From Streptomyces sp. NBC_01803 (GTDB lineage: Bacteria; Actinomycetota; Actinomycetes; Streptomycetales; Streptomycetaceae): a stretch of 64,000 nucleotides of DNA. The DNA lies in assembly GCF_035917415.1 (NCBI RefSeq), contig NZ_CP109073.1:4076501-4140500 (forward strand), written 5' to 3'. Both the position numbers and the translations under genes were made by a program. Below the pieces are notes generated by a model that did not search any database, had not been told where the DNA came from, and was given only the letters and a program-made list of their open reading frames with translations. Positions 42,904 through 50,560 of this stretch are shown piece by piece (the stretch's first letter is position 1; each line of letters begins with the position of its first letter).

Positions 42904-44724
42904 ATGTGCGGGATCGTCGGATATATCGGGAAACGAGATGTGGCCCCCCTCCTCCTGGAGGGTCTCCAGCGGCTGGAGTACCGGGGCTACGACTCGGCCG
43001 GCATCGCCATCCACAGCAGCGGCAAGGGCGGCGGTCTGAAGACCGTGAAGAACGCCGGGCGTGTGCGGGACCTGGAGGGCAAGGTACCGGCCCGGTTCTC
43101 CGGCGGCTGCGGCATCGCGCACACCCGGTGGGCCACCCACGGCGTGCCCAACGACGTCAACGCCCACCCGCACCTGGACGGCCCGGGCAAGGTCGCCGTC
43201 GTGCACAACGGCATCATCGACAACTCCGCCGAACTGCGCGCCAAGCTCGCCGCCGACGGCGTGGAGCTGGCCTCCGACACCGACACCGAGGTCCTGGCCC
43301 ATCTGATCGGCCGCGCCCAGGCGCAGACGCTGGAGGAGAAGGTCCGCGAGGCGCTGCGGTACATCGAGGGCACCTACGGCATCGCCGTGCTGCACGCCGA
43401 CTTCCCCGACCGGATCGTGGTGGCCCGCAACGGCTCGCCCGTCGTGCTCGGCATCGGCGAGAAGGAGATGTTCGTCGCCTCCGACGTGGCCGCGCTCATC
43501 AGCCACACCCGCCAGGTGATCACCCTGGACGACGGCGAGATGGCCACCATCAAGGCCGACGACTACCGCACGTACACCACCGACGGCAGCCGCACCGCCG
43601 CCTCCCCGACCACCGTGGAGTGGGAGGCCGAGAGCTATGACATGGGCGGCCACGACACGTACATGCACAAGGAGATCGCCGAGCAGCCGGACGCCGTCGA
43701 CCGGGTGCTGCGCGGCCGGATCGACGACCGGTTCGCCACGGTCCGGCTCGGCGGGCTCAATCTCGACGCCCGCGCCGCGCGCGGCGTACGGCGGGTGAAG
43801 ATCCTCGGCTGCGGCTCGGCATACCACGCGGGTCTGATCGGGGCCCAGCTCATCGAGGAGCTGGCGCGCATCCCGGCCGACGCGGAGCCGGCCAGCGAGT
43901 TCCGCTACCGCAACGCCGTGGTGGACCCCGACACGCTCTATATCGCGGTCAGCCAGTCCGGTGAGACGTACGACACCCTGGCCGCCGTCCAGGAGCTCAA
44001 GCGCAAGGGCGCCATGGTGCTGGGCGTGGTGAACGTCGTCGGCTCCGCGATCGCCCGCGAGACGGACGGCGGCGTCTACGTCCACGCCGGGCCCGAGGTG
44101 TGCGTGGTGTCCACCAAGTGCTTCACCAACACGGCCGTCGCCTTCGCGCTGCTCGCGCTCCACCTCGGCCGCATCCGCGACCTGTCGGTGGCGGACGGCA
44201 AACGGATCATCGACGGCCTGCGCAAGCTGCCCGAGCAGATCGCGGAGATCCTCCGGGACGAGGACCGCATCGCGAAGGTGGCGGCCGGGTTCGCCGAGTC
44301 GAAGAGCATGATGTTCGTCGGCCGGGTGCGCGGCTTCCCGGTGGCCAAGGAGGCGTCCCTGAAGCTGAAGGAGGTCTCCTACATCCACGCCGAGGCGTAC
44401 CCGGCCTCCGAGCTCAAGCACGGCCCGCTGGCGCTGATCGAGCCCGCCGTGCCGACGGTGGCGATCATGCCGACCGACGAGCTGCTGGAGAAGAACCGCG
44501 CCACGCTGGAGGAGATCAAGGCCCGCTCGGGCCGCATCCTGGCCGTGGCGCACGAGGAGCAGCCGAAGGCCGACGACACCATCGTGGTGCCGCGCAACGA
44601 GCCCGAGCTGGACCCGGTGCTGATGGGCATCCCGCTGCAGCTGCTCGCCTACCACACGGCCCTGGCCCTCGGCCGGGACATCGACAAGCCGCGCAACCTG
44701 GCGAAGTCCGTCACCGTGGAGTGA
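42904..44724 (+). CDS. glmS: Glutamine-fructose-6-phosphate aminotransferase GlmS
   Basis: GlmS makes glucosamine-6-phosphate for cell-wall precursors. The 606-residue protein starts MCGIVGYIGKRDVAPLL with Cys2 as the glutaminase nucleophile, followed by RLEYRGYDSAGIAI. The glutaminase domain runs to about 240. Two SIS isomerase domains follow (VSQSGETYDTLAAVQELK near 345; HAEAYPASELKHGPLALIEP near 505), and the C-terminus DKPRNLAKSVTVE is canonical. AGGAGGAACGCCT directly precedes the ATG. There is no glmS ribozyme-like leader, as expected in actinobacteria. A long GC hairpin lies just after the stop. Confidence 0.97.
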   Translation: MCGIVGYIGKRDVAPLLLEGLQRLEYRGYDSAGIAIHSSGKGGGLKTVKNAGRVRDLEGKVPARFSGGCGIAHTRWATHGVPNDVNAHPHLDGPGKVAVVHNGIIDNSAELRAKLAADGVELASDTDTEVLAHLIGRAQAQTLEEKVREALRYIEGTYGIAVLHADFPDRIVVARNGSPVVLGIGEKEMFVASDVAALISHTRQVITLDDGEMATIKADDYRTYTTDGSRTAASPTTVEWEAESYDMGGHDTYMHKEIAEQPDAVDRVLRGRIDDRFATVRLGGLNLDARAARGVRRVKILGCGSAYHAGLIGAQLIEELARIPADAEPASEFRYRNAVVDPDTLYIAVSQSGETYDTLAAVQELKRKGAMVLGVVNVVGSAIARETDGGVYVHAGPEVCVVSTKCFTNTAVAFALLALHLGRIRDLSVADGKRIIDGLRKLPEQIAEILRDEDRIAKVAAGFAESKSMMFVGRVRGFPVAKEASLKLKEVSYIHAEAYPASELKHGPLALIEPAVPTVAIMPTDELLEKNRATLEEIKARSGRILAVAHEEQPKADDTIVVPRNEPELDPVLMGIPLQLLAYHTALALGRDIDKPRNLAKSVTVE

Positions 44725-44734
44725 GACGACACGC

Positions 44735-44781
44735 GGCGGCCCCCGGAGTGCGTGCCACCATACGCACCCCCGGGGGCCGCC
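44735..44781 (+). terminator. Long hairpin downstream of glmS
   Basis: GGCGGCCCCCGG (44735-44746) pairs with CCGGGGGCCGCC (44770-44781), and an inner GTGCGT pairs with ACGCAC. There is no U-tract, which is common for GC-rich actinobacterial terminators. It probably ends the glmS message. Confidence 0.75.
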
Positions 44782-44992
44782 ATGTGCGCCGGCGTCGCCC
44801 ATTACGCCGGCGGGGAGAAGCCGTCGACGGGTCCGTCACCTCCCGCCGAGCGGCTCAAGCTCAGTCGATGTCCCCTTTATGCCCATCACAAACGCACAAT
44901 CCACCCCTGGCGGGGGACGAATTTGGTGAATACCCGGTGAGCTGCGGTTCCGTCACGGAATTGGGGGCGCCCGTGGCGCCCGCGGCGGCCCG

Positions 44993-45514
44993 TCAGGGGA
45001 TGACGATCACCGGGCGCTGGGCCCGGCGCGCCAGCCGGCCCGAGACCGAGCCGAAGAGACGGCCCAGCAGCCCGTGCGTGGCGCCCACGACGATGGCGTC
45101 CGCCGAGTACTCCCGGCCGACCTCCTCCAGCTCGTGGCAGATGTCCCCGCCGCGCTCCAGCAGCACCCAGGGCACGTCCGACAGGTGTTCCGCGCACGAC
45201 AGCTCCAGCCCCAGCACCTCGGTGCTGTGGTCGGGCACGTCGACCAGCGCGGGCGGCTCGCAGCCGGCCCAGACGGTGGTGGGTAGGCGGTTGGCCACAT
45301 GGACGATGATCAGACCGGAGCGGGACCGCCGGGCCATCCCCACGGCGTAGGCCAGCGCCCGCTCGCTCGACATCGATCCGTCGAAGCCGACGACGACACC
45401 GTGCTGGAAGGCCGGGTCGCGCGATGTCCGCACGTCCTCCGCCGGGTCGGGCGGGGAGGTGGGGTCGGCGACCGGCCTGCGATCCGCTGGTTCGGGAAAC
45501 TCGTATCCAGCCAT
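44993..45514 (-). CDS. Universal stress protein (UspA family)
   Basis: This 173-residue protein has a Usp domain at about 38-173: VVVGFDGSMSSERALAYAVG at the start and the ATP-binding G-x2-G-x9-G(S) pattern GATHGLLGRLFGSVSGRLAR near the end. The N-terminal 35 residues are an acidic Pro-rich extension. It is transcribed away from adpA, across a 746-bp gap. Usp proteins of this type bind ATP and are induced by stress or starvation. Confidence 0.92.
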   Translation of the reverse strand: MAGYEFPEPADRRPVADPTSPPDPAEDVRTSRDPAFQHGVVVGFDGSMSSERALAYAVGMARRSRSGLIIVHVANRLPTTVWAGCEPPALVDVPDHSTEVLGLELSCAEHLSDVPWVLLERGGDICHELEEVGREYSADAIVVGATHGLLGRLFGSVSGRLARRAQRPVIVIP

Positions 45515-46260
45515 CGGAGCCTCAGCGGTGGGTCGGCGAGGAAACCTCGTGAATGTGTCGGTGATGGAGGTGACTCACGGAGAAGCGGAGAAGATCCCTC
45601 ACTCTTCCCGTGGTGACACTTCCAGGGTACGGCGTCAGGCGGCTGGTTCCCAAGGGTGGAGCGGTGCGACCCCCGGGGCCGAGCGTTGGCGCCGTGACCG
45701 AGCAGCATGCCCTACGGGCGCCGGGCCGCGCAATGCTTTCGGACACATCCCGATACGGCCGCCTCCGGAGCGTGACCGGCCCCCGGGCCGCCGTGCGCCC
45801 GGGATTCCGGCACGGTCCGCGCCCCGCCGCCGAACAGCGGCGGCTCGCTGAGGGTGGCCGGGGAACTACAGCACCGCTCACCGCCGAAAGCCCCGGCGTA
45901 CGCCCCGCTCGCGGTCGGACAGTCGTGCTGACGGCTTTTATTTTCAGCCAACTTCCCCACAGCTGAACCACCTTGCCCACCCGCCCCCACAACACCTTTC
46001 GCAGGCCCGGGCGGTGTGCCGGCGCCGGTCCCGGGGGCCATCGGCGACGAGTGCCGAGGTGAGGCCCACTTCCCCCAACTGCTCGTCCATGTAACGCTTC
46101 CTGATCGAATGCTTCACGCCACGTTGTCATGTCGACTTAGCGCTGAGTGGTGAACTTGTCCCGCCAACCTCAACCGACACAGTAGATTCGATCTTGGCAA
46201 TGACGTCGGGGGAAACGTGGCAGGACCGAGAGGATGCGACGACCGAGGGAACTGAGGAGC
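45515..46260. other. Long regulatory region between usp and adpA
   Basis: I find no supported gene in these 746 bp; open frames on both strands are low-complexity and have no motif. The region has a lower-GC patch around 45925-45960 (GACGGCTTTTATTTTCAG) and an AT-richer part at 46090-46200, with TAGATT at 46183-46188 as a possible -10. Because adpA of streptomycetes is controlled through a large upstream region (gamma-butyrolactone-receptor repressors, autorepression), most of this interval is probably adpA control sequence and 5' leader. Confidence 0.5.
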
Positions 46261-47367
46261 ATGAACCAGGACCCAACGCACGGCCCCGAGCCCGCCGTCA
46301 AGCTGGCTGCCCGCCGCCGCCGCGAAGTCGTCGCGGTGGTGCTGTTCAGCGGCAGTCCCATGTTCGAAAGCTCCATCCCGCTGTCCGTCTTCGGCGTCGA
46401 TCGCCAGGATGCCGGGGTGCCGCGTTACCGGTTGCTCGCCTGCGCCGGAGAGGAAGGACCGCTGCGCACCACGGGCGGTCTCGAACTGCGTGCCCCCTAC
46501 GGCCTCACCGCCGTGGCCAGGGCCGGCACCGTCATCGTCCCGGCGTGGCGGTCCATCACGGGCCCGCCGCCGGCCCCCGCGCTCGCGGCGCTGCGCCGCG
46601 CGCACACCGAGGGGGCCCGGATCGTCGGGCTGTGCACGGGGGCCTTCGCGCTGGGCGCCGCCGGGCTGCTCGACGGGCGCCCCGCGACGACCCACTGGAT
46701 GTACGCCCCGACGCTCGCCAAGCGCTACCCGTCGGTCCACGTGGACCCCAGGGAGCTCTATGTGGACGACGGCGACATCCTGACCTCGGCCGGTACCGCG
46801 GCCGGGATCGATCTCTGTCTGCACATCGTCCGCACCGACCACGGTCCGGAGGCCGCCGCCGCGCTGGCCCGTCGGCTGGTGCTGCCGCCTCGCCGGGGCA
46901 CCGGCACCGAGGCGACCCCGCACCGGCATCTCGACCGGTCTTTACCAGAGGACATCGGAGCCGACCCGCTGGCCGAGGTCGTCGCCTGGGCACTGGAGCA
47001 CCTGCACGAGCAGTTCGACGTCGAAACCCTGGCCGCGCGGGCCTACATGAGCCGCCGCACCTTCGACCGCCGGTTCCGGGCGCTGACCGGGAGCGCGCCC
47101 CTGCAGTGGCTGATCACCCAGCGGGTGCTCCAGGCGCAGCGGCTGCTGGAGGTCTCGGACTACTCGGTGGACGAGGTCGCGGGCCGCTGCGGCTTCCGCT
47201 CGCCAGTGGCCCTGCGCGGCCACTTCCGGCGGCAGCTCGGCGCCTCGCCGGCCGCCTACCGGGCCGCGTACCGGGCGCGTCAGCAGGACACGGCGGAGCG
47301 CGGCAAGCCGGTGGGTGACGGCTTCTCGCCCCGCCTGCCCGGCCAGCGCGGGCGGCCCGCGGGGTGA
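46261..47367 (+). CDS. adpA: AdpA, AraC/XylS-family master regulator of development
   Basis: The 368-residue protein has an N-terminal DJ-1/PfpI-like dimerisation domain (RREVVAVVLFSGSPMFESSI, then VPAWRSITGPPPAP and GARIVGLCTGAFALGAAGLL) and a C-terminal double HTH (LAARAYMSRRTFDRRFRALT; VDEVAGRCGFRSPVALRGHF). Its sequence closely follows the AdpA of S. griseus and S. coelicolor as I recall them, including the conserved SLPEDIGADPLAEVVAWALE segment. A TTA leucine codon (46942-46944) falls in that segment, between the two domains. GAGGAGC precedes the ATG. AdpA governs aerial growth and secondary metabolism. orn follows 46 bp later, as in other Streptomyces. Confidence 0.96.
   Translation: MNQDPTHGPEPAVKLAARRRREVVAVVLFSGSPMFESSIPLSVFGVDRQDAGVPRYRLLACAGEEGPLRTTGGLELRAPYGLTAVARAGTVIVPAWRSITGPPPAPALAALRRAHTEGARIVGLCTGAFALGAAGLLDGRPATTHWMYAPTLAKRYPSVHVDPRELYVDDGDILTSAGTAAGIDLCLHIVRTDHGPEAAAALARRLVLPPRRGTGTEATPHRHLDRSLPEDIGADPLAEVVAWALEHLHEQFDVETLAARAYMSRRTFDRRFRALTGSAPLQWLITQRVLQAQRLLEVSDYSVDEVAGRCGFRSPVALRGHFRRQLGASPAAYRAAYRARQQDTAERGKPVGDGFSPRLPGQRGRPAG
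46942..46944 (+). promoter_or_regulatory. TTA leucine codon in adpA (bldA-dependent translation)
   Basis: The Leu of DRSLPEDIG is encoded by TTA, the only one I noticed in adpA. In Streptomyces this codon is read only by the bldA tRNA, which makes adpA translation a developmental switch. Its place between the two domains matches the known position in other adpA genes. Confidence 0.85.
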
Positions 47368-47413
47368 GCGACGCTCGCGGGCCGGTCGGGTCCCGCAACG
47401 TAAGGTTGTTCGC

Positions 47414-48010
47414 ATGAACGACCGCATGGTGTGGATCGACTGCGAGATGACCGGGCTCTCGCTGGCCGACGACGCGCTCATCGAGGTGGCCGCGCTGGTG
47501 ACCGACTCCGAGCTGAACGTGCTCGGCGAGGGGGTGGACGTGGTGATTCGCCCCCCGGAGGGCGCGCTCGCGTCCATGCCGGAGGTGGTGCGCGCCATGC
47601 ACACCGCCTCCGGGCTCCTGGACGAGCTGGCGGGCGGCACCACCCTGGCCGACGCCGAGCGGCTGGTCCTTGACTACGTGCGCGAGCACGCGCCGGAGGC
47701 GGGGAAGACGCCGCTGTGCGGGAACACGATCGGGACCGACCGCGGCTTCCTCGCCCGGGACATGCCGCGGCTGGAGTCGCACCTGCACTACCGCGTGATC
47801 GACGTCTCCTCGGTGAAGGAGCTGGTCCGCCGCTGGTATCCGCGGGTCTACTTCAACAGCCCGGAGAAGAGCGGGAACCACCGGGCGCTGGCGGACATCA
47901 AGGAGTCCATCGCCGAGCTCCGGTACTACCGCGAGGCGATCTTCGTGCCGCAGCCGGGCCCCGACTCGGACGCCGCCAAACGGATCGCCGCCCAGCACGT
48001 GGTGCGCTGA
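47414..48010 (+). CDS. orn: Oligoribonuclease Orn
   Basis: The 198-residue DEDDh exonuclease degrades 2-5-nt RNA and pGpG. Exo I is MVWIDCEMTGL (5-15), Exo II is TPLCGNTIGTDRGFL near 100, and Exo III is SGNHRALADI near 157 with the catalytic His. ATG 47414 lies 7 bp after TAAGGT, a leaderless arrangement. Orn lies next to adpA in streptomycetes and was shown to affect growth and development in S. griseus and S. coelicolor. Confidence 0.95.
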   Translation: MNDRMVWIDCEMTGLSLADDALIEVAALVTDSELNVLGEGVDVVIRPPEGALASMPEVVRAMHTASGLLDELAGGTTLADAERLVLDYVREHAPEAGKTPLCGNTIGTDRGFLARDMPRLESHLHYRVIDVSSVKELVRRWYPRVYFNSPEKSGNHRALADIKESIAELRYYREAIFVPQPGPDSDAAKRIAAQHVVR

Positions 48011-48043
48011 GAAACCGTGGCACCGGCGGGCTCGGGGAGGCTG

Positions 48044-48049
48044 TACACT
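48044..48049 (+). promoter_or_regulatory. -10 element of the tRNA-His promoter
   Basis: TACACT lies about 50 bp before the tRNA-His gene and is the best -10 match in the interval after orn. The matching -35 is not clear. Confidence 0.4.
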
Positions 48050-48098
48050 CATAACCCGACCGGTGCGGAAAGGTCTCTTCCCGCGCGTGGCGGTCATG

Positions 48099-48174
48099 GT
48101 GGGTGTAGCTCAGTTGGTAGAGCACCTGGTTGTGGTCCAGGTGGCCGCGGGTTCAAGTCCCGTCACTCACCCCA
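48099..48174 (+). tRNA. tRNA-His (GTG anticodon)
   Basis: The 76 bases fold into a full cloverleaf: acceptor GTGGGTG with CACTCAC (one G-T pair), D arm GCTC/GAGC, anticodon stem CCTGG/CCAGG with loop TTGTGGT (anticodon GTG), and T arm GCGGG TTCAAGT CCCGT. G at 48098 is the extra G-1 and faces discriminator C (48171), as required for histidine identity. CCA is encoded (48172-48174). Confidence 0.96.
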
Positions 48175-48181
48175 GGTCATG

Positions 48182-48217
48182 AAGGGCCCGGCCCGCGTCC
48201 GACGCGGCCGGGCCTTT
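48182..48217 (+). terminator. Terminator of tRNA-His
   Basis: GGCCCGGCCCGCG pairs with CGCGGCCGGGCC (one bulged C) around TCCGA, followed by TTTCG. It begins about 10 bp after the tRNA. Confidence 0.75.
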
Positions 48218-48262
48218 CGCCGCTTCCGGCGCCACGGTGCCGCGGCGCACGGCGGCACGGGC

Positions 48263-48568
48263 TCAGGCCGCCGGGCCGCGCCTCAACTCCGGGATCAGCC
48301 GCTTGCGCACATAACTCCGCACGCCGCCGAACCCGATGCGGCCGTGGATCACCGCCGCGCCCGCCGCGCGGGCCAGCCCGGCCAGGCGCTCGCGGCTCAC
48401 CGGGCCCACGCCGCCGCCGATCACCAGTGCCGTGACGCCGCCGGCCGCCAGCAGTCGGGCGGCGTCCTCGTCGGCCGTGACACCCGCCGCCGCGAAGCCC
48501 TCGCCCCGCAGGGCGGTGGCGGCCTTGTCCACCACGCGCCGTCTGCGGCCGATGATCAGGACCGACAC
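48263..48568 (-). CDS. Small hypothetical protein with Rossmann-like pattern
   Basis: The 101-residue protein from GTG 48568 (GGGGG five bases upstream) begins VSVLIIGRRRRVVDKAATAL and has VTALVIGGGVGPVSRERLAG and AAGAAVIHGRIGFGGVRSYV, alternating strands and helices typical of a nucleotide-binding alpha/beta fold. It resembles flavodoxin- or response-regulator-like domains without a clear family. The longer upstream frame lacks support. It lies between tRNA-His and the amidase, on the opposite strand. Confidence 0.6.
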   Translation of the reverse strand: MSVLIIGRRRRVVDKAATALRGEGFAAAGVTADEDAARLLAAGGVTALVIGGGVGPVSRERLAGLARAAGAAVIHGRIGFGGVRSYVRKRLIPELRRGPAA

Positions 48569-48767
48569 GGGAACCCCCTGCTCGACGATCACGGGCCGAG
48601 GCGCCGGCCCTCTCCTCTCCCTGCCCAACAGGCGCGGGCGCAACCGGCGGAACACGCCGGTTCGCGCGCCGCCGCGCTGGCGGGACCGGTACGACACCGT
48701 CAATAGCCTGTTATTTCCGTCAAGTTGGGCACGGAGTGCCACTCTCCGTGGCAATCTGGTTACAGCG

Positions 48768-48788
48768 TCCGGGGCGCCCTGCCCCGGA
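48768..48788 (+). promoter_or_regulatory. Hairpin directly before the amidase ribosome-binding site
   Basis: TCCGGGGC and GCCCCGGA form a perfect 8-bp stem with loop GCCCT, ending four bases before AAGGGGG. A second inverted repeat (ACGGAG...CTCCGT, 48731-48749) lies upstream. The hairpins could modulate translation or be a transcription terminator from an upstream promoter. Confidence 0.4.
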
Positions 48789-48804
48789 GCGAAGGGGGAT
48801 GGCT

Positions 48805-49767
48805 ATGGCTACTCCGCTCTCCGCCGACACTCTGCTGAAAGCTCTGAAGGACGAGGGCGTCAAGGTCGTCGAGTACAAGTCGTGGCGGACGAACAACCGT
48901 AATCACAAGGGGCCGTGGGGGCCGGTGAACGGTGTGATGATCCATCACACCGTCACCACCGGGACCGACGCGACGGTCGAGCTGTGCTACGTGGGCCGCT
49001 CGGACCTGCCGGGGCCGCTGTGCCACGGTGTCGTCGCCAAGTCCGGCACCGTCTACCTGGTCGGTCACGGCCGGGCCAACCACGCGGGCTCGGGCGACGG
49101 CGACGTGCTCGCCGCCGTCATCGCCGAGAAGGCGCTGCCCGCCGACAACGAGACCGACACCGACGGCAACATCCACTTCTACGGGTTCGAGTGCGTCAAC
49201 CTCGGCGACAACAAGGACCCCTGGCCCCCGGAGCAGGTGGAGGCCATCGTGCGCGCCTCCGCGGCGCTCTGCCGGGCGCACGGCTGGGGCAAGGGCGGGG
49301 ACACCTCGGTCATCGGCCACCTGGAGTGGCAGCCGGGGAAGATCGACCCGCGCGGCCCCGGCATCTCGATGGGCGACGTGCGCAAGCGCGTGGCCGAGCG
49401 GCTCAAGCATGCCGCCGGCTGGAATCCGGAGGAGGAGGACGACATGGCCGTGTCCGACGACGACATCGAGAAGATCGCGACCGCCGCCGCGCGGAAGGTC
49501 GCGCTCTACAAGGACACCCGGCTGGACAGCAGGGACGCCCGCCAGATGTGGGACGACGCCTCGTCGCCGCACCACACCTGGCAGTTCAAGGGCGACGGCG
49601 CCACCAAGGACGCCTGGGGCTACCTGACCGCCCTGGTCGCCGAGGTGACGGCGCTGCGCGCCACCGTGGCGGAGCTGGCCGGCACTCTGGCGGCCGGCGA
49701 CCCGAGCGTGGACGCCGATGCCCTGGTGGCCCGCATAGAACAGGCGATCACACAATCGGGGAATTGA
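48805..49767 (+). CDS. N-acetylmuramoyl-L-alanine amidase (amidase-2/PGRP), phage-endolysin-like
   Basis: This 320-residue protein starts at ATG 48805 (AAGGGGG six bases upstream). The amidase-2 domain spans about 30-200: GVMIHHTVTTG with the first zinc His, HFYGFECVNLGD, and GHLEWQPGKIDPRGPGI with the second zinc His and the conserved Lys. The C-terminal part (about 215-320) is helical, with DDIEKIATAAARKVALYKDT and a heptad-like VAEVTALRATVAELAGTL. No signal peptide or membrane segment is present. Domain order and cytoplasmic form match actinophage endolysins, so it may be a domesticated prophage lysin. No holin or other phage gene is nearby. Confidence 0.85.
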   Translation: MATPLSADTLLKALKDEGVKVVEYKSWRTNNRNHKGPWGPVNGVMIHHTVTTGTDATVELCYVGRSDLPGPLCHGVVAKSGTVYLVGHGRANHAGSGDGDVLAAVIAEKALPADNETDTDGNIHFYGFECVNLGDNKDPWPPEQVEAIVRASAALCRAHGWGKGGDTSVIGHLEWQPGKIDPRGPGISMGDVRKRVAERLKHAAGWNPEEEDDMAVSDDDIEKIATAAARKVALYKDTRLDSRDARQMWDDASSPHHTWQFKGDGATKDAWGYLTALVAEVTALRATVAELAGTLAAGDPSVDADALVARIEQAITQSGN

Positions 49768-49805
49768 CCCCACGCCTACCGGCGGACCCGTAAAATCGGC
49801 CCGCT

Positions 49806-50519
49806 ATGGACATCGCTGACATCGACGAGCTGTGGAACCGGGTGACCGGCACGCAGCCGGAGCCCGAGCTCTGGCTGATCCTCGTGACCGCCGCTCTCGC
49901 CCTCGCGGCGGTCACGCCGTTCGGCGTCTGGCGCCTGTCCCGGAACACGATCACGATCGCGCACGAGGGCGGCCACGGGCTGGTGGCCCTGCTGACCGGC
50001 CGGCGGCTGGAGGGCATACGCCTGCACTCCGACACCTCCGGTCTGACCGTCTCCCGTGGCAAGCCCTCCGGGTTCGGCATGATCCTCACCGCCGCCGCCG
50101 GGTACACCGCGCCCTCGCTGCTCGGGCTCGGCGGCGCGGCGCTCCTCTCCCAGGGGCGCATCACCGCCCTGCTGTGGGGGGCCACCGGCCTCCTGCTCGC
50201 GCTGCTCGTGATGGTCCGCAACGCCTACGGCATGCTGACCGTGCTCCTCACCGGGGCCGCGTTCCTCCTGGTGTCCTGGCTCACCGAGCCGGACGTGCAG
50301 GCGGGATTCGCCTACCTGGTGGTCTGGTTCCTGCTGCTGGGCGGGGTCCGGCCGGTGTTCGAGCTCCAGACCAAACGCCGGCGCGGCGCGGCCCGGGACT
50401 CCGACGCCGACCAGCTGTCCCGGCTCACGCACGTGCCCGCCCCGATGTGGTTCTTCTTCTTCCACGCCGTCACCCTGACCTCCCTGATCGGCGGCGGCCG
50501 ATGGCTGTTCGGCATGTGA
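49806..50519 (+). CDS. M50B-like membrane zinc metallopeptidase
   Basis: The 237-residue protein has about six membrane helices. The zinc motif HEGGH is at about 57-61 (TITIAHEGGHGLVALLTGRR), followed by the M50 family pattern of helices. No PDZ domain is present. This family of small M50-like proteins is widespread in actinobacteria with unknown substrates. It precedes aroA by 41 bp on the same strand. Confidence 0.85.
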   Translation: MDIADIDELWNRVTGTQPEPELWLILVTAALALAAVTPFGVWRLSRNTITIAHEGGHGLVALLTGRRLEGIRLHSDTSGLTVSRGKPSGFGMILTAAAGYTAPSLLGLGGAALLSQGRITALLWGATGLLLALLVMVRNAYGMLTVLLTGAAFLLVSWLTEPDVQAGFAYLVVWFLLLGGVRPVFELQTKRRRGAARDSDADQLSRLTHVPAPMWFFFFHAVTLTSLIGGGRWLFGM

Positions 50520-50560
50520 TCCGGGTGGTCACGGTGCGTCGCGCACTAGAGTGAGTGTTT

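Noticed and set aside
45522..46130. Possible minus-strand gene in the usp-adpA interval
   Set aside because: The translation is Arg/Pro/Thr/Ser-rich with no domain, no ribosome-binding site and no third-position pattern better than the other strand.
48099..48174. tRNA-His as a current attachment site of an integrated element
   Set aside because: I found no repeated copy of the tRNA 3' end in the following kilobases, and no integrase. Only the endolysin-like amidase hints at phage origin.
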